Assembly: GCF_900103035.1 (NCBI RefSeq)
Contig: NZ_FMWO01000048.1
Location: 186,001-250,000, forward strand
DNA length: 64,000 bases
Source of the DNA: Nitrosomonas mobilis
GTDB taxonomy: Bacteria > Pseudomonadota > Gammaproteobacteria > Burkholderiales > Nitrosomonadaceae
Direction: 5' to 3'
The notes beneath the pieces were generated by a model. That model did no database searches and had not been told where the DNA came from. It worked only from the letters and a program-made list of their open reading frames with translations. Both the position numbers and the translations under genes were made by a program. Of this stretch, positions 8,549 to 17,083 are shown piece by piece (the first letter of the stretch is position 1; every line of letters starts with the position of its first letter).

Positions 8549-9517
8549 TTGAAGCAAAGACGATATAAGGGGATTATCGAGATATTGCTTGGCATCGTAG
8601 TCGGTGGGTTACTTTTACTGAATGTGCTGGCCTACCAACATGCCTATGCTTTTTTGCATTTCTCGACATCCGATGCGGTTCCGGGAAAATATGATACGAC
8701 TTCCATTAGTGGAAAGTTAGCTTTATTGTTACAAGGACAGTCCATTTCAAGACCGCAGCCGTCGACGAATCCAACCAGCGTGCATCCGGACTGTCGTAAT
8801 CAGATCATTACCATAAGTACTCAACTGGATTTGGGTGCATGGTATTGTGCCGGTAGTTCGAATAAGCTGATTATTCTGTTTCATGGCTATGCCATGGAAA
8901 AATCTGCATTGATCAACGAAGCCAAAGCGTTGCTTGCTATTGGTCATGCTGTCTTACTGGTGGATTTTCGAGGCTCTGGCACGTCTTCGGCTGCCTATAC
9001 CACGATTGGTTATGTAGAAGCCGAAGATGTCGCTGCGAGTGTTCGTTATGTACGCGAGCACTATGCATATAAAAAAATTATTCTTTATGGCCAATCAATG
9101 GGCGCAGCTGCAATTTTCAGAGCTGTCGATCAACTGGGTATCGCACCGGATGCACTGATTGTAGAAAGTATTTTTGATAGTTTGTTCAATACGGTGATCA
9201 ATCGTTTTGATAATCTCGGTGTGCCTTACTTTCCGAGCGCATTTTTACTGTTATTCTGGGGAGGAGTGCAGGCTGATTTTAATGCATTCACACATAACCC
9301 GGTTGATTATGCTCAGGCTATCGCCTGCCCAGTGTTATTTCTGCATGGGGAACAAGATAGCAAGGCACGATTGCCAATGACGATGCGGGTATACAACACT
9401 GTGCCAGTACAGCAAAAAAAAATCGTAGTCTTTCCGGAAGCACGTCACGAATCCCTATACAGGCATCACCCGACGCTATGGCAATCGACAGTCTTGAGTT
9501 TTCTGGCAAGGATTTGA
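8549..9517 (+). CDS. Alpha/beta hydrolase, membrane-anchored
   Basis: A 322-residue protein with an N-terminal hydrophobic helix at about 9-27. The catalytic elements are in order: oxyanion region LFHGYA near 110, nucleophile elbow GQSMG near 181-185, an acid in LHGEQDS near 271-277, and the histidine in EARHES near 302. It resembles the BAAT/YpfH-like and Abhd-type serine hydrolases. The start is a TTG preceded by TGGAGA, as no suitable ATG lies nearby. The substrate is unknown. It converges with bfr, and a 10-bp inverted repeat covers its last codons. Confidence 0.75.
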   Translation: MKQRRYKGIIEILLGIVVGGLLLLNVLAYQHAYAFLHFSTSDAVPGKYDTTSISGKLALLLQGQSISRPQPSTNPTSVHPDCRNQIITISTQLDLGAWYCAGSSNKLIILFHGYAMEKSALINEAKALLAIGHAVLLVDFRGSGTSSAAYTTIGYVEAEDVAASVRYVREHYAYKKIILYGQSMGAAAIFRAVDQLGIAPDALIVESIFDSLFNTVINRFDNLGVPYFPSAFLLLFWGGVQADFNAFTHNPVDYAQAIACPVLFLHGEQDSKARLPMTMRVYNTVPVQQKKIVVFPEARHESLYRHHPTLWQSTVLSFLARI

Positions 9518-9531
9518 CTAGTCCTTGCCAG
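9503..9531. terminator. Hairpin between convergent hydrolase and bfr genes
   Basis: CTGGCAAGGA and TCCTTGCCAG form a perfect 10-bp inverted repeat around a 9-base loop. It overlaps the hydrolase stop and sits six bases from the bfr stop. There is no T-run. Its position between convergent genes suggests a bidirectional terminator. Confidence 0.55.
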
Positions 9532-9536
9532 GCCGG

Positions 9537-10001
9537 TCAAATCTGGCTTTGTAACCAGTTCTGGATGCCCACTTTTTGTACCATATCCCTTTGTGTTTCC
9601 AGCCAATCAATATGATTTTCGGTATCTTCCAGGATGCGCTCGAATATTTCACGCGAGACAAAGTCTTGTGTAGATTCACACGCTGCGACAGCTTTGATCA
9701 ATGTTTCACGTGAGGTATACTCCAGGTCGAGATCACAAGTGACGCATTCCTGCGCGGTTTCCCCAATCAACAGCTTTCCTAGTTCCTGCAGATTAGGCAA
9801 TCCTTCCAATAACAGAATACGTTCGATCAGTTGATCAGCATGCTTCATTTCGTCAATAGATTCATGATATTCATGATCAGCAAGTTTGTTGAATCCCCAG
9901 TTTTTATACATACGGGCGTGTAGAAAATACTGATTGACAGCGGTGAGTTCATGTTTGAGCTGGGCATTTAGCCAGCGTATGATGTCAGTATTGCCTTTCA
10001 T
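9537..10001 (-). CDS. bfr: Bacterioferritin
   Basis: A 154-residue iron-storage protein of the 24-mer bacterioferritin family. It oxidises Fe(II) at a di-iron centre and stores it as ferric mineral. Glu18, Glu51 and His54 of the ferroxidase centre are in place, and the haem-ligating Met52 is present (IDEMKHAD). The C-terminal part keeps the ENHIDWLETQ motif with the remaining Glu and His ligands. A strong AAGGAG precedes the ATG. It lies downstream of bfd on the same strand, so the ferredoxin that releases stored iron is probably co-transcribed. Confidence 0.95.
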   Translation of the reverse strand: MKGNTDIIRWLNAQLKHELTAVNQYFLHARMYKNWGFNKLADHEYHESIDEMKHADQLIERILLLEGLPNLQELGKLLIGETAQECVTCDLDLEYTSRETLIKAVAACESTQDFVSREIFERILEDTENHIDWLETQRDMVQKVGIQNWLQSQI

Positions 10002-10054
10002 GAGATCTCCTTGTGCGGCTAGCCAAAAATGATTTTCAATAATAACATATTGCT

Positions 10055-10252
10055 TTACCCTTTGCAGGAAACTGCTGTTGCGTCGGTTTGTTGCTGTGCT
10101 TTATCTAGCACTATTTTGGCATGGCAGGCACAGGCACCACATTGCTCAGACACGCCCAAACCAATTCGTATGTCACGCATTCTTATGGCGCCATTCAAGG
10201 CGGCCTCATGAATATCGCGATCAGTTATTCCCTTGCACACACAAATATACAT
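10055..10252 (-). CDS. bfd: Bacterioferritin-associated ferredoxin
   Basis: A 65-residue [2Fe-2S] protein that reduces the ferric core of bacterioferritin to mobilise iron. The iron-sulfur ligand pattern is C4-x-C6 and C38-x-x-C41, as in E. coli Bfd, and the sequence starts with the characteristic MYICVC. It is followed after about 53 bp by bfr. A probable Fur box lies about 80 bp upstream, which fits induction under iron starvation. Confidence 0.92.
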   Translation of the reverse strand: MYICVCKGITDRDIHEAALNGAIRMRDIRIGLGVSEQCGACACHAKIVLDKAQQQTDATAVSCKG

Positions 10253-10330
10253 AATCAGAAGTTCTTAATGAATAAGTTTTGAGTTGAATCGGGATGGATC
10301 AGTTAATCAGTAAGTGCCATCCAATAACAA

Positions 10331-10345
10331 TGAGAATGATTCGCA
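10331..10345. promoter_or_regulatory. Probable Fur box upstream of bfd
   Basis: TGAGAATGATTCGCA fits the 7-1-7 inverted-repeat Fur model (TGATAATnATTATCA), with the two 7-base halves matching at six of seven positions. It lies in the 224-bp region between bfd and the divergent RpfE-type gene, so it could act on either. Confidence 0.6.
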
Positions 10346-10484
10346 ATTCTATACTTATTTGACAGATTTGCAAGTAATCGTTCAAATGAATGTGCTGGGT
10401 GAGTAATAATAGTTCCGTGGTTATTGTATAACTATATGATGTATAGAGTAGTTATAGGAATTTGTTTTCTTAAGGATGTGGTTC

Positions 10485-11519
10485 ATGCATATTGACATAG
10501 TCGTTCCCGCTTTATTTTGGCCTGACCCTGGTGAGCCAGGGGTTTATCATCAACTGCGACTGCCGGCCCTTGAGAAAATACTGGAAAAAAGTCGATGTAG
10601 TGAGTATGCGACAACATCGATCGAAGCCTGGTTGTGTCAATTTTTTAAGATTGAGAAGCAGCAGGATTGGCCGGTTGCGCCCATCATGGTGGAAATGGAC
10701 AGCAGGAATACCAGCAGGGCTTGCGATGATGGTTATTGGTTACGAGCTGATCCGGTGCATTTACGAATCGAGAATAACCATATTCTTCTGGTCGATGGTC
10801 AAATGTTGAATATTTCACCTAAAGAAGCCGGTGATTTAGCCGATAACATTAACGAGCTGCTTACAGAGGAAGGGCTGACCTTGTTGCCGCTTCATCCGCA
10901 TCGCTGGTATGTGCATAGTGGTGAGGTGCCAGTCATGCAGACCAGGCTTTTGAGTGAAGTCGCGGGCAAAAATATCAATAACCAATTGCCAGTGGGTGAC
11001 GGCAGTTTGGTGTGGGTAAGGCGAGTCAATGAGATTCAAATGTTGCTGCATGAACATCCCATCAATCAACGACGAGAAATGCATGGGGAACCAATCATCA
11101 ATAGTTTATGGATATGGGGAGGTGGTGTCATGCCGCAGAACTTGATGGCAGCACCTTGCGAAATATGGAGCAATCATGATTTTACGCAAGGCCTGGCTAA
11201 TGCTGCTGGTATGAAATGTCAATCTCCACCATCAAATGCCTATGACTGGTTATCCAGCGCGCAAGATAAGAAGCAATTAATTATGTTGGATAATTTATGG
11301 AACTCTGTTTGCTATCGAGATTTTACCGCGTGGCGCAATGAACTCACGAAACTTGAAAGTGCCTGGTTCTCGCCCTTGCTGGATTTACTGAAAAAAAGGC
11401 GAATTGCAAAGTTGACAATAACCGCATTGGGCGAGAGATCAGTCAAAGTATTCAGCTTGACTCCCAATAGTCTCTGGAAGCTGTGGACAGTTAACCAGTC
11501 AATAGCCAAGCACAGTTAG
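10485..11519 (+). CDS. RpfE-type regulatory protein / phosphoglycerate mutase-like protein
   Basis: A 344-residue cytoplasmic protein that resembles the betaproteobacterial RpfE-type family, often labelled cofactor-independent phosphoglycerate mutase-like. Recognisable pieces are the N-terminal IVVPALFWPD, the central WLRADPVHLR near 87-96, LPLHPHRWY near 131-139, and LWIWGGGVMP near 206-215. I chose the ATG at 10485 because AAGG lies about ten bases upstream; the ATG at 10476 overlaps that site. The family often sits beside recJ, but recJ is not present here. No enzymatic activity can be asserted. Confidence 0.6.
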   Translation: MHIDIVVPALFWPDPGEPGVYHQLRLPALEKILEKSRCSEYATTSIEAWLCQFFKIEKQQDWPVAPIMVEMDSRNTSRACDDGYWLRADPVHLRIENNHILLVDGQMLNISPKEAGDLADNINELLTEEGLTLLPLHPHRWYVHSGEVPVMQTRLLSEVAGKNINNQLPVGDGSLVWVRRVNEIQMLLHEHPINQRREMHGEPIINSLWIWGGGVMPQNLMAAPCEIWSNHDFTQGLANAAGMKCQSPPSNAYDWLSSAQDKKQLIMLDNLWNSVCYRDFTAWRNELTKLESAWFSPLLDLLKKRRIAKLTITALGERSVKVFSLTPNSLWKLWTVNQSIAKHS

Positions 11520-11568
11520 TATGAGATCATTTAGCCAGTTTGAAATTAAATTTTGATGAAGTTACAAA

Positions 11569-13080
11569 ATGAGTACGCACATCGGTTCCAGGATAAATAC
11601 GATCAAACCTTTTCTATCGGTAATTATTGCGATGGCCGTAGCGGGATCGCTGATTCTATTGGAGAATCTGAAGCTGACGGCAGAGCCGCAAATTGAAGCT
11701 ATATTGTGGGCAACATTAATCTTGACTCTCTGTACGACAATATTGCAAATTGCCCGAGCAGAAAAAGATTTTTCTAGATACCTTGCTCAATTAGGTTCAC
11801 AAAGAGAACGACTAGCCAACGAAATTAAATACCGGCTTTGGGCAGAGAAAACTTCTGCAGAAAATAAAACAAAATTGCAAATTATCGATGAAAATTTTCC
11901 GGTTATGCTCGCGTACTTCAATCGAGAGCTGCAATGCTGTTACCACAATCGAGCTTTTCGTCAGTGGTTCGGGCTGAAACCGGAGCAAACAGATGGCAAG
12001 TTTATACATGAGTGTCTAAATGAAAGTTTCTACCTGGGTGTAAAACAGTTCCTTGAAAAAATCCTTGCCGGAGAAACATTCCAGGCTCAGCATACCCAGC
12101 AGTTAGCCAACCAATCTGCTTGCCTTATTATCGGGCAGTTTGTGCCACATTTTGATGCCAATGGCAAGGTGACCGGATTCTATGCCCTCTACACACCGCG
12201 CCTTCTGAAAGAAGGGGAACAGATTGTTGCTTCTGGAGGTGTCTCGTCAGCAAATACTGCTGAAACAAACGAAGAAAAAAAAAGTATCCGGAATCCATCA
12301 AGCTATCAGATTTCGCATAAGCAGCAAAAATCATTGCTAGATTTGCCTGAGCGGATTCTCCAAGCCATAGAGCGGGAGGCTTTTCATCTGCATGCTCAAA
12401 AAATCATTCCAGTAGAGGCGCATCAGGACGATGAAATTTATTACGAAATCCTGATTCGTATGGCAGAGGAAGAATCCAACATGATTCCTCCTGGGGCGTT
12501 TCTGCCAATGGTTGAAAATTATAATCTACTACCCAGACTAGACCGCTGGGTGGTCAGCAAGTCGATCGAGTGGTTACAAAACCACGCAGGTAATACGAAT
12601 AATATACTTTGCCTCAATGTAGCGAAAAGCACCTTGGAAGACAAGGTGTTTGTTGTGTTTATTCAAGAACGACTAAATGCTGCCAAGATTAAACCACGCA
12701 GGTTATGTTTTGAAATAGAGACAGCGGATGCCGCTGCTAACCTGCCTGCTTGTGCAATTTTTGCTAGAAATGTCAGGAGCCTTGGATGTCAGGTTTCCCT
12801 GTGCAGCTTTGACTACGACCGGGAATCATTGCATCTGTTAAGAAATATAAAAGCGGATTTCATCAAGATCAATGGTAGCCTGATTTGTAATATTCTCAGA
12901 AGCGAGGAAGATTTTAATAAGGTTGCAGATATTAACCGTTTTGCGCATGCGCAGAAAATAAGAACAATTGGTGAGTTGGTTGAGACGCCTGAGATACTGG
13001 AGAAATTGGCTGAAATCGGTGTGGACTACGCGCAAGGATTTGGTATTAATCGGCCCCATCCACTCAGCACGATAAACTAA
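11569..13080 (+). CDS. Membrane PAS-EAL domain protein with a degenerate EAL site
   Basis: A 503-residue protein with two N-terminal transmembrane helices (about 12-30 and 38-60). A PAS-like region follows at about 105-215 (IDENFPVMLAYFNRELQ, then FYALYTPRLLKEGE), and a C-terminal EAL-type phosphodiesterase domain at about 265-500. The EAL motif reads EIL, and the usual DDFG metal-binding segment is replaced by CSFD near 410. The NVAKS, FEIET and KING segments are recognisable. Loss of the aspartate pair suggests it binds rather than hydrolyses cyclic di-GMP, or has lost both activities. No GGDEF domain is present. Confidence 0.75.
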   Translation: MSTHIGSRINTIKPFLSVIIAMAVAGSLILLENLKLTAEPQIEAILWATLILTLCTTILQIARAEKDFSRYLAQLGSQRERLANEIKYRLWAEKTSAENKTKLQIIDENFPVMLAYFNRELQCCYHNRAFRQWFGLKPEQTDGKFIHECLNESFYLGVKQFLEKILAGETFQAQHTQQLANQSACLIIGQFVPHFDANGKVTGFYALYTPRLLKEGEQIVASGGVSSANTAETNEEKKSIRNPSSYQISHKQQKSLLDLPERILQAIEREAFHLHAQKIIPVEAHQDDEIYYEILIRMAEEESNMIPPGAFLPMVENYNLLPRLDRWVVSKSIEWLQNHAGNTNNILCLNVAKSTLEDKVFVVFIQERLNAAKIKPRRLCFEIETADAAANLPACAIFARNVRSLGCQVSLCSFDYDRESLHLLRNIKADFIKINGSLICNILRSEEDFNKVADINRFAHAQKIRTIGELVETPEILEKLAEIGVDYAQGFGINRPHPLSTIN

Positions 13081-13120
13081 AAATATTTAAGGCAAGTACT
13101 ATTATATTGCCATAGCAAGG

Positions 13121-14005
13121 TTACTTTGCCAGTATTTCGTACGCCTGTTGATATTTCTGAATGGTTTTTTCCAATATGTCGGGTGGAATAGATGGTGCTG
13201 GAGGCTGCTTATTCCAGTTGATTTTTTCCAGCCAGTCACGAATAAATTGCTTGTCATAGCTTGGAGGATTACTTCCCGGCTGATATCCCTCCGTTGGCCA
13301 GAAACGTGAAGAATCTGGCGTTAGCGCCTCGTCGATCAGATAAAGCTGGTTAGTTTTGTCGAGTCCAAATTCAAATTTGGTATCTGCAATGATAATGCCA
13401 CGTGAATAAGCATGCTCTGCCGCTTCTTCATAAAGTGAAATTGCGTACCGGCTAACCTTGTCGGCGAGTACTACGCCTAAAAGTTCTTTATATTCAGTTT
13501 GTAAAATATTTTCATCATGTAGCCCAGATGCGGCCTTGGTGGAAGGAGTAAAAATTGCTCCACCAGGAATTTTCTCTGCTTCCTTTAATCCACTGGGTAA
13601 AGCAATACCGCAAATTGCGCTGATACGTTTATAATCTTTCCATCCAGAACCCGAAAGATAGCCACGTACAATCGCTTCAACAGCGAGTGGCCTTAACTTC
13701 CTAACTACGAAAGCGCGATTTGTAACCTGATTTCTTTCTTTGGCGGATACTACCGACTCAGGCGCTATGCCAGTAAGATGGTTTGGCATGATGTGCGCGA
13801 GCTTATTGAACCAGAATTGAGAAATTCTTGTCAGAATTACCCCTTTCCCTGGTACCGGTGTTGGCAGTACAACATCGAATGCGGAAATACGATCAGTCTG
13901 TATTATCAATAAGTTGTCTTGATCAATATCATAAATATCGCGTACCTTGCCGCGATGAAGCAGTTTCAGGCTGGAGATATTCGTTTCAAAAAGCGCAGTG
14001 ATCAT
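13121..14005 (-). CDS. purC: Phosphoribosylaminoimidazole-succinocarboxamide synthase
   Basis: A 294-residue SAICAR synthetase. It condenses CAIR and aspartate with ATP in purine biosynthesis. Diagnostic segments are the RGKVRDIY loop near 18-25, the SAFDVVLP strand near 41-48, AVEAIVRGYLSGSGW near 107-121, and IIADTKFEFG near 194-203. The ATG at 14005 (MITALFETN) matches the usual N-terminus; an in-frame ATG at 14047 would run into the adjacent MITE-like repeat and is unlikely. That repeat (copy C) lies 37 bp upstream of the start, so it occupies the promoter region. Confidence 0.95.
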   Translation of the reverse strand: MITALFETNISSLKLLHRGKVRDIYDIDQDNLLIIQTDRISAFDVVLPTPVPGKGVILTRISQFWFNKLAHIMPNHLTGIAPESVVSAKERNQVTNRAFVVRKLRPLAVEAIVRGYLSGSGWKDYKRISAICGIALPSGLKEAEKIPGGAIFTPSTKAASGLHDENILQTEYKELLGVVLADKVSRYAISLYEEAAEHAYSRGIIIADTKFEFGLDKTNQLYLIDEALTPDSSRFWPTEGYQPGSNPPSYDKQFIRDWLEKINWNKQPPAPSIPPDILEKTIQKYQQAYEILAK

Positions 14006-14041
14006 GATGACTCTATATTCCCTTGTGTAAACTTGATTGTT

Positions 14042-14145
14042 GGGCACCTCTAAAATCCATATTTCGTCACCATACTATGTATATGTGTCAATATTTTTTA
14101 TTCATATCTAGTCTTGCTTAGAGCTTTGGATCTTTAGAGGCGCCC
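14042..14145. mobile_element. MITE-like repeat, copy C
   Basis: A 104-bp copy that lacks about 35 bp of the interior present in copies A and B. The left end is GGGCACCTCTAAAATCCAT and the right end (reverse complement) GGGCGCCTCTAAAGATCC. Its right end forms the last codons and the TAA of the GGDEF-EAL gene, and its left end lies 37 bp upstream of purC. Confidence 0.75.
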
Positions 14146-17072
14146 CCGTTTTGATCGGGAAAGAAGCTTTCTGCTGGTGCAGGTTTGCCAATGTGATAAC
14201 CCTGCGCAAAATCAATTTCAAGACTTTTTAGCATATCCTGTATCGACTGATTCTCTACAAATTCAGCCGTAATTTTTTTGCCAAAGCCTTTTGCTACACT
14301 ACAAAGAGCGGCAACCAGTATTCGATCATCGGGATTATTATCGAGATTACGAATGAAAGAGCCGTCGATTTTAACGGCATCCACGGGTAATTCGCGTAAA
14401 TAATAAAACGAGGAAAAGCCAACGCCAAAATCATCCAGAGTAAAACCGCAACCGAGCGTTTTGAGTTTACGCAGCAGATTACGGGTACCGGGCAGATTAT
14501 CCAGCGCCGCTGTTTCGGTGATCTCAAACATCAACAAGGAAGGGTCGATCTGACGGGATGCGATGGCGTCGTTGATGATAGGTAATAACTCGGGATCATT
14601 AAAGGCGTGCGCGGATAAATTGATCGACAACCCAATTCGGCGCTCATTCTGGTGGCTGATCCGCGCAGCTAATGTGACTGCTTTGCGTAATACCATGTGA
14701 TCGATTTTATGGATAAGGCCGGTTTGTTCCGCGGCAGAGATAAATTGAGCTGGCGAATGAATGATTCCATTCTCATCATGCATGCGCAGAAGTACTTCGT
14801 AGTGATTGATTTGACCATCATTTAACGACAAAATGGGCTGTAGATAAAGTACGTACTGATTGTGTAAAAAGGCATACTCAATCTTCTCACGCCAATGCAC
14901 TAATGTATGGATGCGCTCGCGTGACTTATCGCTATCCGAGAAAAGATGCCAGGTGCCGCGCCCGGTCTCTTTGGCCTGGTACATGGCTAAGTCAGCCGCA
15001 GCAAGCAGATCATGAACATTGTCGCCATGATCGGGAAAAATAGCGATACCGATGCTGGCTGCGATACTATAAGTCCGGCCTTTGAATTTGAACTGTGCTT
15101 CGTTCAAACGGGCAAGAATCTTCTTGGCAACTTCAATGGCCGCATCCGGAGTGATTTCCGGCAGGATAACCGAAAACTCATCTCCACCCAATCGGCCGGA
15201 AATATCTGCCTGACGAATGGTTTGTGACAAGAGGTTGGCTACCATCCGCAGTAGCGCATCACCGGTCTGGTGACCGCTGGTATCATTAATATACTTGAAA
15301 CGATCCAGATCAAAAAATAACAATGCGCCCGGATGCTGATAGCGTTTTGCCCATTCGAGGATCTGTTCAAGCTCTTCGCTGAAACGGCGTCTGTTATAGA
15401 GATTTGTCAAGGGATCATGATCCGCTAGCCATGCCAGGTGTCCCTCAACACGCTTATATTCAGTGATATCCAGTCCAACCGATAAAACCTGAGAGGAATC
15501 ATCATTGGCATCCCAGTTAAGGCGTGAATGTAGCCAGGCAATATGGCGTTTCGAGTGATTCTTACACAGTACAATAGCTTCATGCCGTAACTGATCACGC
15601 TGCCCCTGCTGAATATCCAACAGATGGGTATCTATAAGCTGATTTTCATTGTCAGATGATAGCAGCGCCAGAAAGTGTTTGCCTTGTAACTCACTTTCGC
15701 TGTAATGGGTCAATCTTTCGCCAAAGGCATTCATCATTACGATTCTGCCTTCCACATCCTGAGTCAGAATGATGACTTGTGCCGTATCCAGCAGGTGCTC
15801 GACAAAATTCTTCTCCTTGCTGAGCGCATCACGTTGTCCGACCAGCATTTTTGTACGATAGGCAATTTTTTCCTCCAGTTGCTCTAGTCGGTGAGACAAC
15901 GTTAGCGAAGCATCGTAGAGGAAATCGATTTCATCATTGAGGTAGTGTTTTCGCCGGGAGGTAGTAAGTGTGTTGCGAAAACCGCTGAAATTCCCGCCGG
16001 CCAGTCGCGGCAGGATTGATGCAATATGGGTTAGACGGGATAGCGGTCTGGATAGCAGACTAAACAACACAATCTCTGACAGTATCAAGCCTATTAGACC
16101 GATCACGACAATACGCCAGACCGATTCCTGAATCGCCTGAACAGTCTGGGAGATTTCAGTGACGATAATCAGTTGCGCCTGATCAGCGGTGCTAATACTC
16201 TTGAGTGGCAATGATTGTATCCGGTAATACCGTTTGTTGGATTCAATTTTTACGCCATCAGTGATTACTTGCAGATCAGGATATTGTTTTGCTGCCTGAT
16301 GTATTAGTGCCAGGTTATTCTGATTACTGGTCAACGCGGTGATATGGCCATCCCATTCAGGAATATGCATGTCGCTGGCAGACTGCAGATCGAGCATTAC
16401 ATCCGGATGTTTGACAATTAGCCCAATATCGGCTCCAGCTGCACGCCGGAAGTTCAGGAATACGTCGATCAGAGATGAGCCGATGGCAATGACTCCCACG
16501 CGAGTACCGTTGATCAGCAAGGGTTCAATGGTATATTGTGTGCAATTATCCACACAAATCATCGCCCTTTCTGGCTGTTCCCGTTGATTGGCTTCGCGAA
16601 CATTTTCAAGTATCAGGCTGTCTCGCCTCAGACTAGGGTCCAGATTACTCCAGCTTGCTAACAATAAATCATCGGCATCATAAAAGCGAATATCTTCAAT
16701 ATCGTTCTGAATCTGGAATACCGTCCAATAGCGATCAAAATTCTCGAATAACGTATCGGCATTTTTGGTCAGCAAACTATCTTCCATACCTTTGAGATAA
16801 GGGATGATTTTGATGAGTTGGTGCAGATTTTGTGAACTGCGTGCAATCAAGCTTTCAACTTCCCGGGCATGGCGTTGATACTGCGTTTTGCGCTGTTGTT
16901 CGATAGTGCCGATCAAGCTGTTGTAGTTGATCCAGCTGAAAGTGGTTACAACCAACAGCAAAATCAGACTACTTAGTAAGGAAACCTTCCAATTCAGCCC
17001 AACAAAAATTCCAGGTAATTCATGGTTATGATTGTGTGATGCGTGACTATGTTTGGGAATAGCAGGTTTCAT
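14118..17072 (-). CDS. Membrane sensor PAS-GGDEF-EAL protein
   Basis: A 984-residue cyclic-di-GMP signalling protein. In order: a transmembrane helix at about 31-54, a periplasmic sensor region to about 310, a second helix near 320-345, a HAMP-like segment and coiled coil, a PAS domain at about 425-545, a GGDEF domain with an intact RLGGDEF near 627, and an EAL domain with YEVLL near 759, NLS, FEITET, LDDFG near 880 and KIDGSF. Both catalytic signatures look intact, so it may synthesise or hydrolyse cyclic di-GMP. The ATG at 17072 is preferred because earlier in-frame starts lie inside the porin gene. It is the last gene of an operon with a porin and a PstS-like protein. Its last residues (GASKDPKL) are encoded by MITE copy C. 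Confidence 0.85.
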   Translation of the reverse strand: MKPAIPKHSHASHNHNHELPGIFVGLNWKVSLLSSLILLLVVTTFSWINYNSLIGTIEQQRKTQYQRHAREVESLIARSSQNLHQLIKIIPYLKGMEDSLLTKNADTLFENFDRYWTVFQIQNDIEDIRFYDADDLLLASWSNLDPSLRRDSLILENVREANQREQPERAMICVDNCTQYTIEPLLINGTRVGVIAIGSSLIDVFLNFRRAAGADIGLIVKHPDVMLDLQSASDMHIPEWDGHITALTSNQNNLALIHQAAKQYPDLQVITDGVKIESNKRYYRIQSLPLKSISTADQAQLIIVTEISQTVQAIQESVWRIVVIGLIGLILSEIVLFSLLSRPLSRLTHIASILPRLAGGNFSGFRNTLTTSRRKHYLNDEIDFLYDASLTLSHRLEQLEEKIAYRTKMLVGQRDALSKEKNFVEHLLDTAQVIILTQDVEGRIVMMNAFGERLTHYSESELQGKHFLALLSSDNENQLIDTHLLDIQQGQRDQLRHEAIVLCKNHSKRHIAWLHSRLNWDANDDSSQVLSVGLDITEYKRVEGHLAWLADHDPLTNLYNRRRFSEELEQILEWAKRYQHPGALLFFDLDRFKYINDTSGHQTGDALLRMVANLLSQTIRQADISGRLGGDEFSVILPEITPDAAIEVAKKILARLNEAQFKFKGRTYSIAASIGIAIFPDHGDNVHDLLAAADLAMYQAKETGRGTWHLFSDSDKSRERIHTLVHWREKIEYAFLHNQYVLYLQPILSLNDGQINHYEVLLRMHDENGIIHSPAQFISAAEQTGLIHKIDHMVLRKAVTLAARISHQNERRIGLSINLSAHAFNDPELLPIINDAIASRQIDPSLLMFEITETAALDNLPGTRNLLRKLKTLGCGFTLDDFGVGFSSFYYLRELPVDAVKIDGSFIRNLDNNPDDRILVAALCSVAKGFGKKITAEFVENQSIQDMLKSLEIDFAQGYHIGKPAPAESFFPDQNGGASKDPKL

Positions 17073-17083
17073 TAGCTGAGAAA

